DNA of 53,906 bases, taken from positions 1-53,906 of the forward strand of contig CALXVM010000013.1 of NCBI GenBank assembly GCA_944392105.1, in the 5' to 3' direction. Below the pieces are notes generated by a model. That model saw only the letters and a list, made by a program, of their open reading frames with translations, was not told the origin of the DNA and did not search any database. Positions 29,134-38,953 of this stretch are shown one piece after another. This DNA comes from an uncultured Clostridia bacterium (GTDB taxonomy: Bacteria; Bacillota; Clostridia; TANB77; CAG-508). Numbering within the stretch: position 1 is the first letter of the stretch; the number at the start of each line of letters is the position of its first letter. The position numbers and the translations under genes were made by a program.

Positions 29134-29327
29134 TTATAATTTTTTGATATTAACACAGGTATAAAATTAGCGGCTGATCTTTGTATTTGTGTTTAATATA
29201 TATTTGTCTTAATAAATATTATTGATTGGTTTTATACCAATGCATTTCACCTTTAATATTTAAAAGACTACTAAACAATAAAATAAATAAGAAAATAAAA
29301 TTAATAAAATATTTGGAGGTGCAATAA
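29134..29327. other. rpmJ-rpsM gap with long-range inverted repeat
   Basis: GGTATAAAA (near 29159) and TTTTATACC (near 29231) are inverse and enclose about 65 bases. The enclosed part has further pairing. This could be a leader structure for the alpha operon (S13-S11-S4-RpoA-L17). In Bacillus S4 represses rpsD, but I cannot show an S4 site here. Confidence 0.35.
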
Positions 29328-29693
29328 ATGGCTCGTTTAGCAGGAATTGATTTACCTAAGGAAAAAAGAGTAGAAATAGGATTAACTTATATTTATGGTA
29401 TAGGTTTAACTAGTTCACAAAAAATCTTAAAAGAAGCTGGGGTAAATCCAGATATAAGAGTTAAAGACTTGACAGACGACCAAGTACAAGCAATAAGAAA
29501 AGCTATGGAAGGCTACAAAGTTGAGGGAGACTTAAGAAGAGAAGTAGCTCTTAACATTAAAAGACTTACAGAAATCGGATGCTACAGAGGTTTAAGACAT
29601 AGAAGAGGACTTCCAGTTAGAGGACAAAGAACAAAGACAAATGCTCGTACAAGAAAAGGTCCAAGAAAATTAGTAAGTAAGAGTAAAAAATAG
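29328..29693 (+). CDS. rpsM: 30S ribosomal protein S13
   Basis: 121 aa, [26 protein letters not shown], then [21 protein letters not shown]13 contacts the 50S subunit and P-site tRNA. TTTGGAGGTG SD. Confidence 0.98.
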   Translation: MARLAGIDLPKEKRVEIGLTYIYGIGLTSSQKILKEAGVNPDIRVKDLTDDQVQAIRKAMEGYKVEGDLRREVALNIKRLTEIGCYRGLRHRRGLPVRGQRTKTNARTRKGPRKLVSKSKK

Positions 29694-29711
29694 AGGAGGG
29701 AATATTAAGAA

Positions 29712-30110
29712 ATGGCTACAAAAAATGTAACAAAAAGAACAACTAGAAGAAGAGACAGAAAAAACATAGATAAAGGAATGGCTCATATTCATTCTAGTTT
29801 TAATAATACAATAGTTACAATTACTGACGTGCAAGGAAATGCTATTTCTTGGGCAAGTGCTGGAGAATTAGGATTCAAAGGTTCAAGAAAGAGCACACCA
29901 TTTGCAGCAGGAGAAGCTGCAGAAACAGCAGCAAAAGCAGCAATGGAACATGGATTAAAATCTGTAGAAGTTTTTGTAAAAGGTCCAGGTTCAGGACGTG
30001 AAGCAGCAATAAGAGCTTTACAAACAGCAGGATTGGAAATTAGTAGCATTAAAGATGTTACACCAATTCCACATAATGGTTGCAGACCACCAAAAAGAAG
30101 AAGAGTTTAA
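29712..30110 (+). CDS. rpsK: 30S ribosomal protein S11
   Basis: 132 aa, [60 protein letters not shown]. It forms the platform with S18 and S6. Confidence 0.98.
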   Translation: MATKNVTKRTTRRRDRKNIDKGMAHIHSSFNNTIVTITDVQGNAISWASAGELGFKGSRKSTPFAAGEAAETAAKAAMEHGLKSVEVFVKGPGSGREAAIRALQTAGLEISSIKDVTPIPHNGCRPPKRRRV

Positions 30111-30134
30111 TTTAAAGGAAGGTGAAAATAAAAA

Positions 30135-30761
30135 ATGGCAAGATATAAAGATGAACAATGCCGTATTTGCCGTAGAGAAGGTCAAAAATTGTTCTTAAAA
30201 GGTTCAAGATGCTATACAGATAAATGCAGTATTTCAAGAAGAAATTATGCACCTGGACAAAACGGACAAAAAAGAAAAAAATTATCTGAATACGGTACTC
30301 AATTAAGAGAAAAACAAAAAACAAAAGCTTTCTACGGAGTAGGAGAAAAACAATTTAGAAAGTATTTTGAATTAGCTTCTAAAACAAGAGGAAAAACCGG
30401 TGAAGTTTTACTTCAATTATTAGAAAGCAGATTAGACAATGTTGTATATAGATTAGGATTTGGCTCTTCAAGAGCACAAGCTAGAATGCTTGTAACACAT
30501 GGAGCTTTTGAAGTTAATGGTAAAAAGGTAGATATAGCCTCTTATTTAGTAAAACCAGGAGATGTTATTGCAGTAAGAGAAATAAGAAAAGATAATGGAA
30601 CAATTAAAAACAACATAGAAGAAAATGCTTCAAGACCAGTTCCAGAATGGTTAGAGAAAGATGCCGAAAAATTAAGTGGAAAAGTAGTAAGATTAGCAGC
30701 TAGAGAAGATATAGATCTTCCAGTTGAGGAACATTTAATAGTAGAGCTTTACTCTAAATAA
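30135..30761 (+). CDS. rpsD: 30S ribosomal protein S4, zinc-binding form
   Basis: 208 aa. The N-terminal CRICRREG...CYTDKC zinc site, then [20 protein letters not shown] and an S4 RNA-binding domain [20 protein letters not shown]. It nucleates 30S assembly. AAGGAAGGTG SD. Confidence 0.98.
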   Translation: MARYKDEQCRICRREGQKLFLKGSRCYTDKCSISRRNYAPGQNGQKRKKLSEYGTQLREKQKTKAFYGVGEKQFRKYFELASKTRGKTGEVLLQLLESRLDNVVYRLGFGSSRAQARMLVTHGAFEVNGKKVDIASYLVKPGDVIAVREIRKDNGTIKNNIEENASRPVPEWLEKDAEKLSGKVVRLAAREDIDLPVEEHLIVELYSK

Positions 30762-30818
30762 TAGTATATAAATAAAAAAAGAGATTTTTAGTATCTCTAA
30801 AATTATTGGGAGGTAAAA

Positions 30819-31766
30819 ATGATAGAATTTGAAAAGCCAAATATTAAATGCTTAGAATTAGACGAAGTAAAAAACTACGCAAAATTTGTATGTGAACCAT
30901 TGGAAAGAGGTTATGGAATAACAATAGGAAATTCTTTAAGAAGAATATTGTTATCATCTTTACCAGGAAGTGCTATTACTAGCGTTAAAATAGATGGTGT
31001 ATTACATGAATTTACCACTATACCAGATGTAGTAGAGGATGTTTCTGACATTATTCTTAATCTAAAAATGGTTAGATTAAAATTAGATAAAAATGAAGAA
31101 AAAGTTCTAAGAATAGATATTCAAGGACCAGCAGATGTAAAAGCAGGAGATATAGTAACAGATGGAACGGTAGAAGTACTAAATCCAGATTTACATATTG
31201 CTACAGTAGAAAAAGGTGGACATTTAGTAATGGAAATGACTGCTGAAATGGGTAGAGGATACAACTCAGCAGAAAAAAATAAAAAACCAGAACAAGCATT
31301 AAATGTACTTCCTATAGATTCAATCTTTACACCTGTAAAGAAAGTTAACTATCAAGTAGAGAGTACAAGAGTTGGACAAATGATAGACTATGATAAATTA
31401 GTTATAGATGTTTGGACAGATGGTAGTTTAAAACCATATGAAGCATTAAGTTTAGCTGCAAAAGTTATGACAGAGCATTTAGAGCTATTTATAGACCTAT
31501 CGGAAATGGCTAAGAATACTCAAATAATGGTAGAAAAAGAAGAGTCTAAGAAAGAAAAAGTTCTAGAAATGTCTATAGAAGACTTAGAATTATCTGTAAG
31601 ATCATTTAACTGCTTAAAGAGAGCAGGAATATCTACAGTAGAAGACTTAACAAGCAAAACTATATCTGACATGATGAAAGTTAGAAATTTAGGTAAAAAA
31701 TCTCTAGACGAAGTAACAAATAAATTACATGCATTAGGTTTAGACTTTATGACAGATGAAGACTAA
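30819..31766 (+). CDS. rpoA: RNA polymerase alpha subunit
   Basis: 315 aa. The N-terminal assembly domain contains [20 protein letters not shown] and ILLSSLPG. The C-terminal domain, [20 protein letters not shown] and [16 protein letters not shown], binds UP elements and activators. GGGAGGT SD. It lies between rpsD and rplQ, as usual. Confidence 0.98.
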   Translation: MIEFEKPNIKCLELDEVKNYAKFVCEPLERGYGITIGNSLRRILLSSLPGSAITSVKIDGVLHEFTTIPDVVEDVSDIILNLKMVRLKLDKNEEKVLRIDIQGPADVKAGDIVTDGTVEVLNPDLHIATVEKGGHLVMEMTAEMGRGYNSAEKNKKPEQALNVLPIDSIFTPVKKVNYQVESTRVGQMIDYDKLVIDVWTDGSLKPYEALSLAAKVMTEHLELFIDLSEMAKNTQIMVEKEESKKEKVLEMSIEDLELSVRSFNCLKRAGISTVEDLTSKTISDMMKVRNLGKKSLDEVTNKLHALGLDFMTDED

Positions 31767-31789
31767 TAGGAAAAGGAGGGTAATTTCAA

Positions 31790-32311
31790 ATGGCAAATAG
31801 AAAATTAGGTAAAACAACAGACATAAGAATGGCAATGCTAAAAACACAATTATCTGACTTAATTTTAAATGGTAAAATTAACACAACAGAAGCAAGAGCT
31901 AAAGAATTAAAATCATTAGCAGATAGTATTATAGCATTAGCAGTTAAAGAAAAAGACAATTTTGACATGGTTGATGTAAAAGTTTCTAAAGCTAAATTAG
32001 ACGCTAAAGGAAACAAAGTAACAGAAATAGCAAAAAGCAAAAATGGTAAAGAATACCTAAAAGTTGTTAGAGAAGAAAAAACAGAAAAAAGACAAAAAGA
32101 CCAACCATCAAGATTAAATGCAAGAAGAAAAATGATGAAAATGCTAAATAAAGTTAAAGATAGCGAAGGTAACCCAGTAGATTTACCATCTAAATTATTT
32201 AACGAAATAGCTCCTAAATATGCCGACAGAGTTGGAGGATATACAAGAATTCTAAAAACAGAGCAAAGAAGAGGAGACGCAGCAGAAATGGTAATATTAC
32301 AATTATTGTAA
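31790..32311 (+). CDS. rplQ: 50S ribosomal protein L17 with internal insertion
   Basis: 173 aa against about 120 in Bacillus. The N-terminal RKLGKTTDIRMAMLKTQLSD and the C-terminal DRVGGYTRILKTEQRRGDAA, EMVILQLL are normal. Between about residues 55 and 105 a charged, Lys-rich insert (DVKVSKAKLDAKGNKVTEIA and following) separates the two halves. Similar long L17 forms occur in some gut Clostridia, so this looks like a lineage trait. It is the last gene of the superoperon. Confidence 0.96.
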   Translation: MANRKLGKTTDIRMAMLKTQLSDLILNGKINTTEARAKELKSLADSIIALAVKEKDNFDMVDVKVSKAKLDAKGNKVTEIAKSKNGKEYLKVVREEKTEKRQKDQPSRLNARRKMMKMLNKVKDSEGNPVDLPSKLFNEIAPKYADRVGGYTRILKTEQRRGDAAEMVILQLL

Positions 32312-32334
32312 TTTTCTGGAATTTTATAATAAAT

Positions 32335-32369
32335 AAAAAAGTCATATGGATTTTCTATATGATTTTTTT
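32335..32369 (+). terminator. intrinsic terminator of the ribosomal superoperon
   Basis: AAAAAAGTCATAT pairs with ATATGATTTTTTT around GGATTTTCT. A classic A-stem-T terminator directly after rplQ. Confidence 0.85.
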
Positions 32370-32407
32370 ATTTGTATATTATATCTTTTATATACTATAA
32401 TAAGTAA

Positions 32408-32524
32408 ATAGCAATAAATAAGTATTTTAAGTTAAATTTCGGACGCACAGCTACTTTATAATTTTGTGAATATATCACAAAATTATAAAGACCTCATTTA
32501 ACTAAAATACTTATTTATTGCTAT
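32408..32524. repeat. 117-bp nested inverted repeat
   Basis: The outer arms ATAGCAATAAATAAGTATTT (onward to 32437) and 32496-32524 are inverse over about 29 bases with a few mismatches. Inside, CTTTATAATTTTGTGA (near 32453) and TCACAAAATTATAAAG (near 32475) are a second perfect pair around ATATA. Single-stranded GGACGCACAGCTA lies only on the left. It could be a MITE-like element or a structured RNA. It carries no gene and has no second copy in the window. Confidence 0.8.
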
Positions 32525-32616
32525 GCCTATATAATATATATTTTATTATTTCATAATGAAAATTCACAGAAAAATATTAATTTAATATAATATACAAAAA
32601 GTATAGGAGGCTTATT

Positions 32617-32973
32617 ATGTCTGACTTTATATTAAATGGTATTTTGTGGGTACTTGCACTTTATGGTTTATTTGAAATTATAAAAACAATTATTTATACA
32701 TATACATACACAAGTTTAAAATCTGATGGGATATATGTAATTATAGCTGCTAAGAATCAAGAAAAGCGAATAGAAGGATTTTTAAGGAGTATATTATTTA
32801 GATTTTTATATGGAAAAGAAGATTATATAAAAGATATAATAGTTACAGATTTAAACTCGACAGATGATACTAAAAAGATTATAAACAATATTGGAAAAGA
32901 TTATGATTGTATAAAAGTAGCAGACTGGAGAGAATGTAAAGATGTTATTGATAATATAGACAATGTAAGGTAA
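32617..32973 (+). CDS. small membrane protein with GT2-like (GT-A) N-terminal fold, function unknown
   Basis: 118 aa. N-terminal helix at about 7-30, then YVIIAAKNQEKRIEGFLRSI and YIKDIIVTDLNSTDDTKKII. This pattern (VIIAAKNQ..I..., then D-L-N-S-x-D-x-T) matches the first two strands of family-2 glycosyltransferases, where NxxxxI and D-x-S-x-D-x-T bind nucleotide-sugar. The acceptor half is missing, so it is unlikely to be a full transferase. AGGAGGC precedes the ATG. Confidence 0.6.
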   Translation: MSDFILNGILWVLALYGLFEIIKTIIYTYTYTSLKSDGIYVIIAAKNQEKRIEGFLRSILFRFLYGKEDYIKDIIVTDLNSTDDTKKIINNIGKDYDCIKVADWRECKDVIDNIDNVR

Positions 32974-33021
32974 AATAATATATAATTAATACAAAAATTT
33001 AAAACAGTAAGAGGTAAATAA

Positions 33022-33657
33022 ATGGATTACGTTTTTACATTTTTAGAAGGAATAGCAAGCTTTATATCGCCATGTATTTTGCCAATGCTACCAATATATA
33101 TTTCGTATTTTTTAGGAAAAGAAGAAAAAAGTGCAAAAAATGCAGTAATAAATTCATGTGGATTTGTGCTTGGACTTACAATAGTTTTTTTAACATTATC
33201 AATATTTGCAAGTCAATTTGGAACAATAATAAGCGAAAATATGAGATATATAAAAATAGTATTTGGAATATTAATTATTGTACTAGGACTTAATTACATG
33301 GAAGTATTTAACTTAAAAATATTAAACAAAACTAAAGGTATAAATACTAAATTTAAAAGTTTAAACTTTATAAAATCATTAGCTTTTGGAATGTTATTTT
33401 CAGTTACATGGACACCATGTATAGGGACATTTTTAAGTTCAGCATTATTGCTTATTGCAAGCCAACAAGATATGGTAAAGGGAATAATTCTAATGCTATT
33501 ATATTCTATAGGTTTGGGAATTCCTTTTGTTTTATCAGCAATATTTATGGAAAAACTAAGGGAGATATTTAATTTTATAAAGAAAAATTATAATTATATA
33601 AAGAAAATATCAGGTGTAATATTAATAATTATGGGAATATATATGATGTTTTTTTAG
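33022..33657 (+). CDS. ccdA: CcdA-type thiol-disulfide membrane transporter
   Basis: 211 aa with six hydrophobic helices. The two redox cysteines sit in ISPCILPMLPIY (C18) and WTPCIG (C133). CcdA carries reducing equivalents from cytoplasmic thioredoxin across the membrane. The anchored thioredoxin encoded 54 bp downstream is the natural partner. In spore formers CcdA also serves spore cortex synthesis. Confidence 0.93.
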   Translation: MDYVFTFLEGIASFISPCILPMLPIYISYFLGKEEKSAKNAVINSCGFVLGLTIVFLTLSIFASQFGTIISENMRYIKIVFGILIIVLGLNYMEVFNLKILNKTKGINTKFKSLNFIKSLAFGMLFSVTWTPCIGTFLSSALLLIASQQDMVKGIILMLLYSIGLGIPFVLSAIFMEKLREIFNFIKKNYNYIKKISGVILIIMGIYMMFF

Positions 33658-33711
33658 ATAGGACTCTTTTTTTTACCAGATTGGTACCTAAAGAAAGGAA
33701 CGAAATAAAAT

Positions 33712-34275
33712 ATGAAAAATAAAATAATTTTTATTGTTGTAACTATTATTGGTATATTGTTAATTATTTTAATAAGTATATTTTTAAATAAACAAAATGA
33801 AAAAATGTTAGGCATAGATGAAAGCAATAATTACAAAACAAATACTGTGGTAGCTACAGATAATAATATGATTGTAGAAAATGCTTTGGTAGAAAGTAAT
33901 CATGTAAACAATAATTTGGAAAATAACAATGCAGGTAGCAATACTGTGGAGAATAATAATGATGATGCAGGAATTATAGAAGTAACAGAAAAAGACTTTA
34001 ATAATGAAGTATTAAATAGTGATAAGCCAGTATTAATAGATTTTTATGCAGATTGGTGCGAACCATGTAAAATTTTATATCCTATAATAGAGGAAATTGC
34101 AGAAGAAAATGAAAATATAAAAGTTGTTAGAATAAATGTAGATAATGAATTTGACTTATCTATGCAATATCAAGTAATGTCAATTCCAACAATGGTTGTT
34201 ATAAAAAATGGAGAAGAAGTGAATAGAATTATAGGAGTAAATACTAAAGAAAATATATTGAGTATTTTAGAATAA
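33712..34275 (+). CDS. membrane-anchored thioredoxin-like protein
   Basis: 187 aa. TM helix at about 4-25, Asn-rich linker to about 85, then a thioredoxin domain with DFYADWCEPCK (C116, C119) and the cis-Pro loop MSIPTMVV. It is predicted to face the outside and be reduced by the adjacent CcdA, acting in extracytoplasmic disulfide reduction. GAAAGGAACG SD. It could be the ResA/StoA-type partner, but the active-site CEPC differs from theirs. Confidence 0.9.
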   Translation: MKNKIIFIVVTIIGILLIILISIFLNKQNEKMLGIDESNNYKTNTVVATDNNMIVENALVESNHVNNNLENNNAGSNTVENNNDDAGIIEVTEKDFNNEVLNSDKPVLIDFYADWCEPCKILYPIIEEIAEENENIKVVRINVDNEFDLSMQYQVMSIPTMVVIKNGEEVNRIIGVNTKENILSILE

Positions 34276-34341
34276 ACGTTGGATATATTGAGAAAATGAA
34301 AAGTGATAAGGTACTTTATAATACAATTATAAATAAAGAAG

Positions 34342-34380
34342 GCAGAAATATAGTATAATATATTTTTGCTTTTTTTATTT
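34342..34380 (+). terminator. intrinsic terminator after the thioredoxin gene
   Basis: GCAGAAATATA pairs with TATATTTTTGC around GTATAA, followed by TTTTTTTATTT. Confidence 0.8.
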
Positions 34381-34401
34381 ACAAAAATTGTATAAAAATT
34401 A

Positions 34402-34430
34402 TTGACTAATTATGTTATCTATGATACAAT
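34402..34430 (+). promoter_or_regulatory. sigma-A promoter of the toxin-antitoxin operon
   Basis: TTGACT (34402-34407), 17-bp spacer, TACAAT (34425-34430). It ends 44 bases before the first gene of the pair. Confidence 0.7.
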
Positions 34431-34474
34431 AAAAATGCCATCAAAAAGAGGCAATATATTCAAGGAGATATATA

Positions 34475-34858
34475 TTGGAAACAATAATACATCAAATACA
34501 AGTACAAAATCTGCTAAAAATTAAAAAAATCATAGATAAAGATAAAAATGGAGATAAATTTATTATAGTTAGAACTAAGAAAAATATAGATTTTATGAGA
34601 GAATATAATTTAAATAGCGAAGATATAAAAGATATTATAAGAAAATTAACAATAGAGGACTGCTTTTCTGGACCAAAAGAAGATAGAGATGAAAGATATA
34701 AAGGTTGGATTTTTAAGTTTAGTCCAATGTTTGAAAATACTAAGTTGTATATAAAAATTAGAGTAGAAAGTACAGAAAAATCAATTTGTTTATCTGTGCA
34801 TGAGTTTGGTAAATATTGGTGGGGGGAAATATATGAAAGCTTATTGTCCATATTGTAG
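34475..34858 (+). CDS. MqsR-like toxin (mRNA interferase family), putative
   Basis: 127 aa. TTG start, chosen for AAGGAGATATATA just upstream. DKFIIVRTKKNIDFMREYNL, SEDIKDIIRKLTIEDCFSGP and LYIKIRVESTEKSICLSVHE follow the MqsR/RelE-like order of helix pair, L-x-x-x-D-(Y/C)-x-x-G-P, then two strands ending L-S-V-H-E. The 3' end overlaps the downstream antitoxin by 26 bases. Family by recall and context; catalytic residues are not verified. Confidence 0.65.
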   Translation: METIIHQIQVQNLLKIKKIIDKDKNGDKFIIVRTKKNIDFMREYNLNSEDIKDIIRKLTIEDCFSGPKEDRDERYKGWIFKFSPMFENTKLYIKIRVESTEKSICLSVHEFGKYWWGEIYESLLSIL

Positions 34859-35849
34859 AAAAGAAAATGAATATAGGATAGAAAAAAGAGAAGTAAAAGA
34901 ATTTAGAGGAATAGAGGTAAATACTTATGAAAATGTAGCTGTATGTAATGGTTGTAAAAACGATTTATATATAAATAAAATAGAAGAAGAAAATAATAAA
35001 AGGATATATGGAATATATAGAGAAAAGGCTAATATTGTTAAACCAGAAGAAATAGTAGAATTAAGAAAAAAATATAATATATCCCAAAGAGAATTAACTT
35101 CTATACTTGGATTTGGTAAAATGACAATTAATAGATATGAAAGAGGTGGAGTGCCAACTAAGTCTCAAAGCGATTATATAAAGTTATTAAATGAAAATGA
35201 AAATGAATTTATTAAAAAGTCTAAAGAAGCATATGAAAATAATGCTATAAGTATAAAAACTTATAACAAGATAGTTTCAAGAAAACAAGAAGATAAGTGT
35301 ATAAAGGAAGATATCCAAGAATTATATAAACTATATATAAATAATACATTATATAGAAAACCTGACATATACAATGGATACAAGACATTTGATTTAGACT
35401 TAGTAGAAAATATAATTTCTTATATTGCAAGTAAAGTAAATAACTTAACAATTACAAGCGTAAATAAATATTTGTGGTTTATAGATATCTTATCATTTAA
35501 TAGAAGAGGAGTATCAATAACTGGTTTGACATATCAAAATCAACAATTTGGACCTACAATAGCGGAGCAAAAATATAAAGAAATTTCTTTATTAGACGAT
35601 AAATATACAAGAAATGATTACGAAGATGAAAATGGTACAAAAACGTATATAGTAAGTAATAAAAATTATGATTTATCAAAATTGACAAATGAAGAAATAA
35701 ATATAATAAATGATATAATCAAATTATTAAAAAGTAAGAAAGTAACTGATATATCAAATATGTCACATCAAGAAGACGGATGGAAAAAGACAAAGAGATA
35801 TGAAAATATATCATTTGAATATGCTATAAAATTAAATTTTATAGACTAA
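34833..35849 (+). CDS. Panacea-type antitoxin: zinc finger + HTH + DUF4065/SocA-like
   Basis: 338 aa. An N-terminal YgiT-like zinc finger (AYCPYCRKE and VAVCNGCKND) is followed by a Cro-type HTH at about 75-125 (YNISQRELTSILGFGKMTIN, RYERGG) and a C-terminal DUF4065 domain (LDLVENIISYIASKVNNLTI; KYLWFIDILSF; SITGLTYQNQQFGPTIAEQK). This fusion is a known promiscuous antitoxin design (Panacea). The ATG lies inside the toxin gene behind GGGGGGAAAT. It probably neutralises the upstream toxin and represses the operon. Confidence 0.85.
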   Translation: MKAYCPYCRKENEYRIEKREVKEFRGIEVNTYENVAVCNGCKNDLYINKIEEENNKRIYGIYREKANIVKPEEIVELRKKYNISQRELTSILGFGKMTINRYERGGVPTKSQSDYIKLLNENENEFIKKSKEAYENNAISIKTYNKIVSRKQEDKCIKEDIQELYKLYINNTLYRKPDIYNGYKTFDLDLVENIISYIASKVNNLTITSVNKYLWFIDILSFNRRGVSITGLTYQNQQFGPTIAEQKYKEISLLDDKYTRNDYEDENGTKTYIVSNKNYDLSKLTNEEINIINDIIKLLKSKKVTDISNMSHQEDGWKKTKRYENISFEYAIKLNFID

Positions 35850-35944
35850 AATACTTATAAACTTAGAATAAACTTACAAAACCAGTTGCAAAAACACTTT
35901 AAAAATTATACAATAAATAAAAATAGCAAAAAGAGGTTTTTTAA

Positions 35945-38159
35945 TTGGAAATTAAGGGAGAAGTAACAGAAATAATATATAAAAACGAGGTAAATGGCTA
36001 TTGTATAGCAGCTTTTGAAACACAAGAAGAGGCAACTACAATAGTAGGCTATTTACCTTTTGTAAATAAAAATGACACTTTAGAAGTAACCGGAAAATTT
36101 GTTGAGCACCAAGAATATGGAAGGCAATTTAAGGTTGAAACATTTAAAAAAGTAATGCCAGAAACTTTAGATTCATTAGAAAGATATTTAGCTAATGGTA
36201 TGATAAAAGGAATAGGACCAGCTACGGCAAAAAAAATAGTAGATACTTTTGGAAAAGAAACTATTAATGTCTTTAAATTAGAACCAGAAAGGCTGGCACA
36301 AATAAAAGGAATATCTAAGGATAAAGCGTTGGAAATAGCACAAGAATTTATAGAAAATTGGGAATTATGGCAATTAGTAACATACTTAGAAAAATTTGGT
36401 CTTGGACCACAAAGTGCACAAGGAATATATAAAAAGCTAGGCGAAAACGCAATAGAAAAAATAGAAGCAGATCCATACCTTTTAGTAGAACTATCTAATA
36501 AGGTGGATTTTGTCCAAATAGATAAAATGGCACTTAAAATTGGAATGGAATATGACAACGAAAAGCGTATAAGAAGCGGAATAAAATATGCACTTTTAAG
36601 AGCAACGTATAACGGACATTGTGCAGTTTTATATGACAATTTAGTTACATTTACAAGAGATTTACTTGGAGTAAGTGAAGATGCAATAGATAGCTCATTA
36701 ATTAATATGAAAGCAAAAGAAGAAATTTATATAGAAGAAAGAAATACAGGAGACTGGATTTATCTAGCTACATACTATAAAGCAGAAAAAAATATTGCAG
36801 AAAAATTAATAGAATTAAGAAATTATACTAATATAAATGAAATAGAAAATTTAGACAGAAAATTAAAGAAAATAGAAAAAGAACAAAAAATAGAGTTATC
36901 AGATAAACAAAAAGAAGCTGTAAAACTTGTAAACGACAACAATGTTTGTGTTATAACTGGTGGACCTGGTACAGGTAAAACTACAATAATTAAAAGTATA
37001 ATAGACATGTATAAATCAGAAGAACTAAAAGTAACTTTATGTGCTCCAACTGGACGAGCTGCAAAAAGGATGACAGAAGCTACAGGTGAAGAAGCAAAAA
37101 CGCTACATAGAGTTCTAGAAATAGGAAAATTTGCTTCAGAAGATGAAATAAATCCAGACTTGTTAGTTACACCAATAGATGCCAATATTGTAATAGTAGA
37201 TGAAGCTTCAATGATAGACTTATTTTTAATGAACTATTTAATGAAAGCTTTGTATAATGGTACAAAACTAGTTTTGGTAGGAGACGAAAATCAGCTTCCA
37301 TCTGTAGGACCAGGAAATGTATTAAAAGACATTATCGCATCAGAACAAGTACCAGTTGTAACACTAAATAAAATATTTAGACAAGCTGCAAAAAGTAAAA
37401 TAATACTAAACAGCCATAAAGTAAATGAGGGAGAAAGCTTTATTGGAGTAAAGCAAGATAATGAAGAAGAACTTTTACAAGACTTTTTCTTTATCCAAGA
37501 AAATAATAAAGACAATATAACAAAACAAATTGTGTCTCTTTGTACAGGTAGATTAGAAAAGTATGGTAATTATGACTTTATAAAAAATATCCAAGTTATT
37601 ACTCCAACCAAAAAAGGAACATTAGGTACAAAAGAGCTAAATCAAGTAATACAAAGCAATGTTAATCCATTTGAAACTATTAAAAAAGAAAAGAAATTTG
37701 GAGATGTTATATTTAGGCAAGGCGACAGAATAATGCAAGTAAAAAACAATTACGACATCTTTTGGGAAAGAGATGGAAAAACAAACGAAGCAGGTTCTGG
37801 AGTATTTAATGGAGAATTTGGAACAATTATAGACATAAACGAAATGGACAAGGAAATTGTAATTAAATTTGATGATGATAAAAAAGCATGGTACTCTTAT
37901 GCAGACTTAGACCAAATAGAACACGCATATGCTATTACAGTACATAAAGCACAGCGGAAGTGAATTTGACGTTGTAATTATGCCAATTGCACAAGCTGCA
38001 CCTATGTTACTTACAAGAAATTTACTTTATACTGCAATGACTAGAGCAAAGAAATTATTAATAATTATTGGAAATAAAAATGTTATAGATTTTATGATAA
38101 ATAATACAGACAGCAAAAAAAGAAATACTGGCTTAGAGTACAAATTAAGACAGTTGTAA
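35945..38159 (+). CDS. recD2: RecD2-like DNA helicase (single-base frameshift near 3' end)
   Basis: SF1B 5'-3' helicase of the RecD2/TraA type, in replication-fork and repair pathways. N-terminal OB/HhH part (GIGPATAKKIVDTFG), P-loop ITGGPGTGKTT near residue 337, Walker B IVIVDEAS near 415, and VGDENQLPSVGPG. The frame stops at 37963 after ITVHKAQRK. Dropping one C (about 37955) gives HKAQ-GSEFDVVIMPIAQA, then LLYTAMTRAKKLLIIIGNK to 38159, the expected motifs V/VI. Start TTG. The break is one extra base: either a sequencing error or a recent loss. Confidence 0.93.
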
Positions 38160-38175
38160 AAGAAAGGATATATAT

Positions 38176-38835
38176 TTGTTTAATTTCATAGAAAAAATTT
38201 TAGATCTAATATTTCCGCCTGTTTGCGGTATTTGTAATAAAAAAATAAACACATATTTATGTGGAAAATGTGAAAAAGAGATAAATAAAATTACATGTGT
38301 GGGGGAAAATAGGTATGATAATAAATATTTTTCTACACACATGTATTTATTTAAATATGAAGGAATAATAAGAAATAAAATTATCTCATACAAATTTAAT
38401 GATAAGCCATATTTATACAAAACTTTTTGTGAAATTTTTGTAAAAAACAAAAAAGTTTGTGAATTTTTAAAAAAATATGATATAATAATTTCAGTTCCAA
38501 TGTATAAAAAGAAGAAAAATCAGAGAGGATATAACCAAAGTGAACTAATAGCTAAAGAAATAGCAAAAAAGACAGAAAATATAGAATATAGAAACGATAT
38601 TTTACTAAAAATAAAAAATACAGCAAGGCAAAGTTCACTAAATAAGGAACAACGAAAAGAAAATATAAAAAATGCTTATCTAATAAAAAGCAGTAATAAA
38701 GAGTATATTCTAAATAAGAACATACTTATTTTTGACGACATATATACAACTGGCTCTACAGCTAATGAATGTGCAAAAATGTTAAAAGAAGCGGGAGCAA
38801 AAGATGTGGGAATATTGACAATTGCTAGAGACTAA
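38176..38835 (+). CDS. comFC: ComF family protein (phosphoribosyltransferase fold)
   Basis: 219 aa, TTG start behind GAAAGGATAT. An N-terminal zinc site (FPPVCGICNKKINTYLCGKC) is followed by the PRT motif NILIFDDIYTTGSTANECA. ComFC is needed for DNA uptake and processing in natural competence. It follows recD2 by 16 bp; the pair may serve recombination of incoming DNA. Confidence 0.93.
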   Translation: MFNFIEKILDLIFPPVCGICNKKINTYLCGKCEKEINKITCVGENRYDNKYFSTHMYLFKYEGIIRNKIISYKFNDKPYLYKTFCEIFVKNKKVCEFLKKYDIIISVPMYKKKKNQRGYNQSELIAKEIAKKTENIEYRNDILLKIKNTARQSSLNKEQRKENIKNAYLIKSSNKEYILNKNILIFDDIYTTGSTANECAKMLKEAGAKDVGILTIARD

Positions 38836-38838
38836 CTT

Positions 38839-38890
38839 GGAAATTGTGACCAGATCTAAATTTCCTAAAATGAGAAATTGGGGGCACATC
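38839..38890. repeat. palindromic repeat (GGGACAGGTC family), decayed copy 3
   Basis: GGAAATTGTGACCAGATC, then AAATTTCC and AAATTGGGGGCACATC. Clearly related to the other copies but with many changes, lying just after the comFC stop. Confidence 0.6.
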
Positions 38891-38953
38891 TTAAAAGGTA
38901 TAAAAGAACAATTAAGATAAAAATAGTAGATTTCAAAAGAAAGGGATGAAGTA

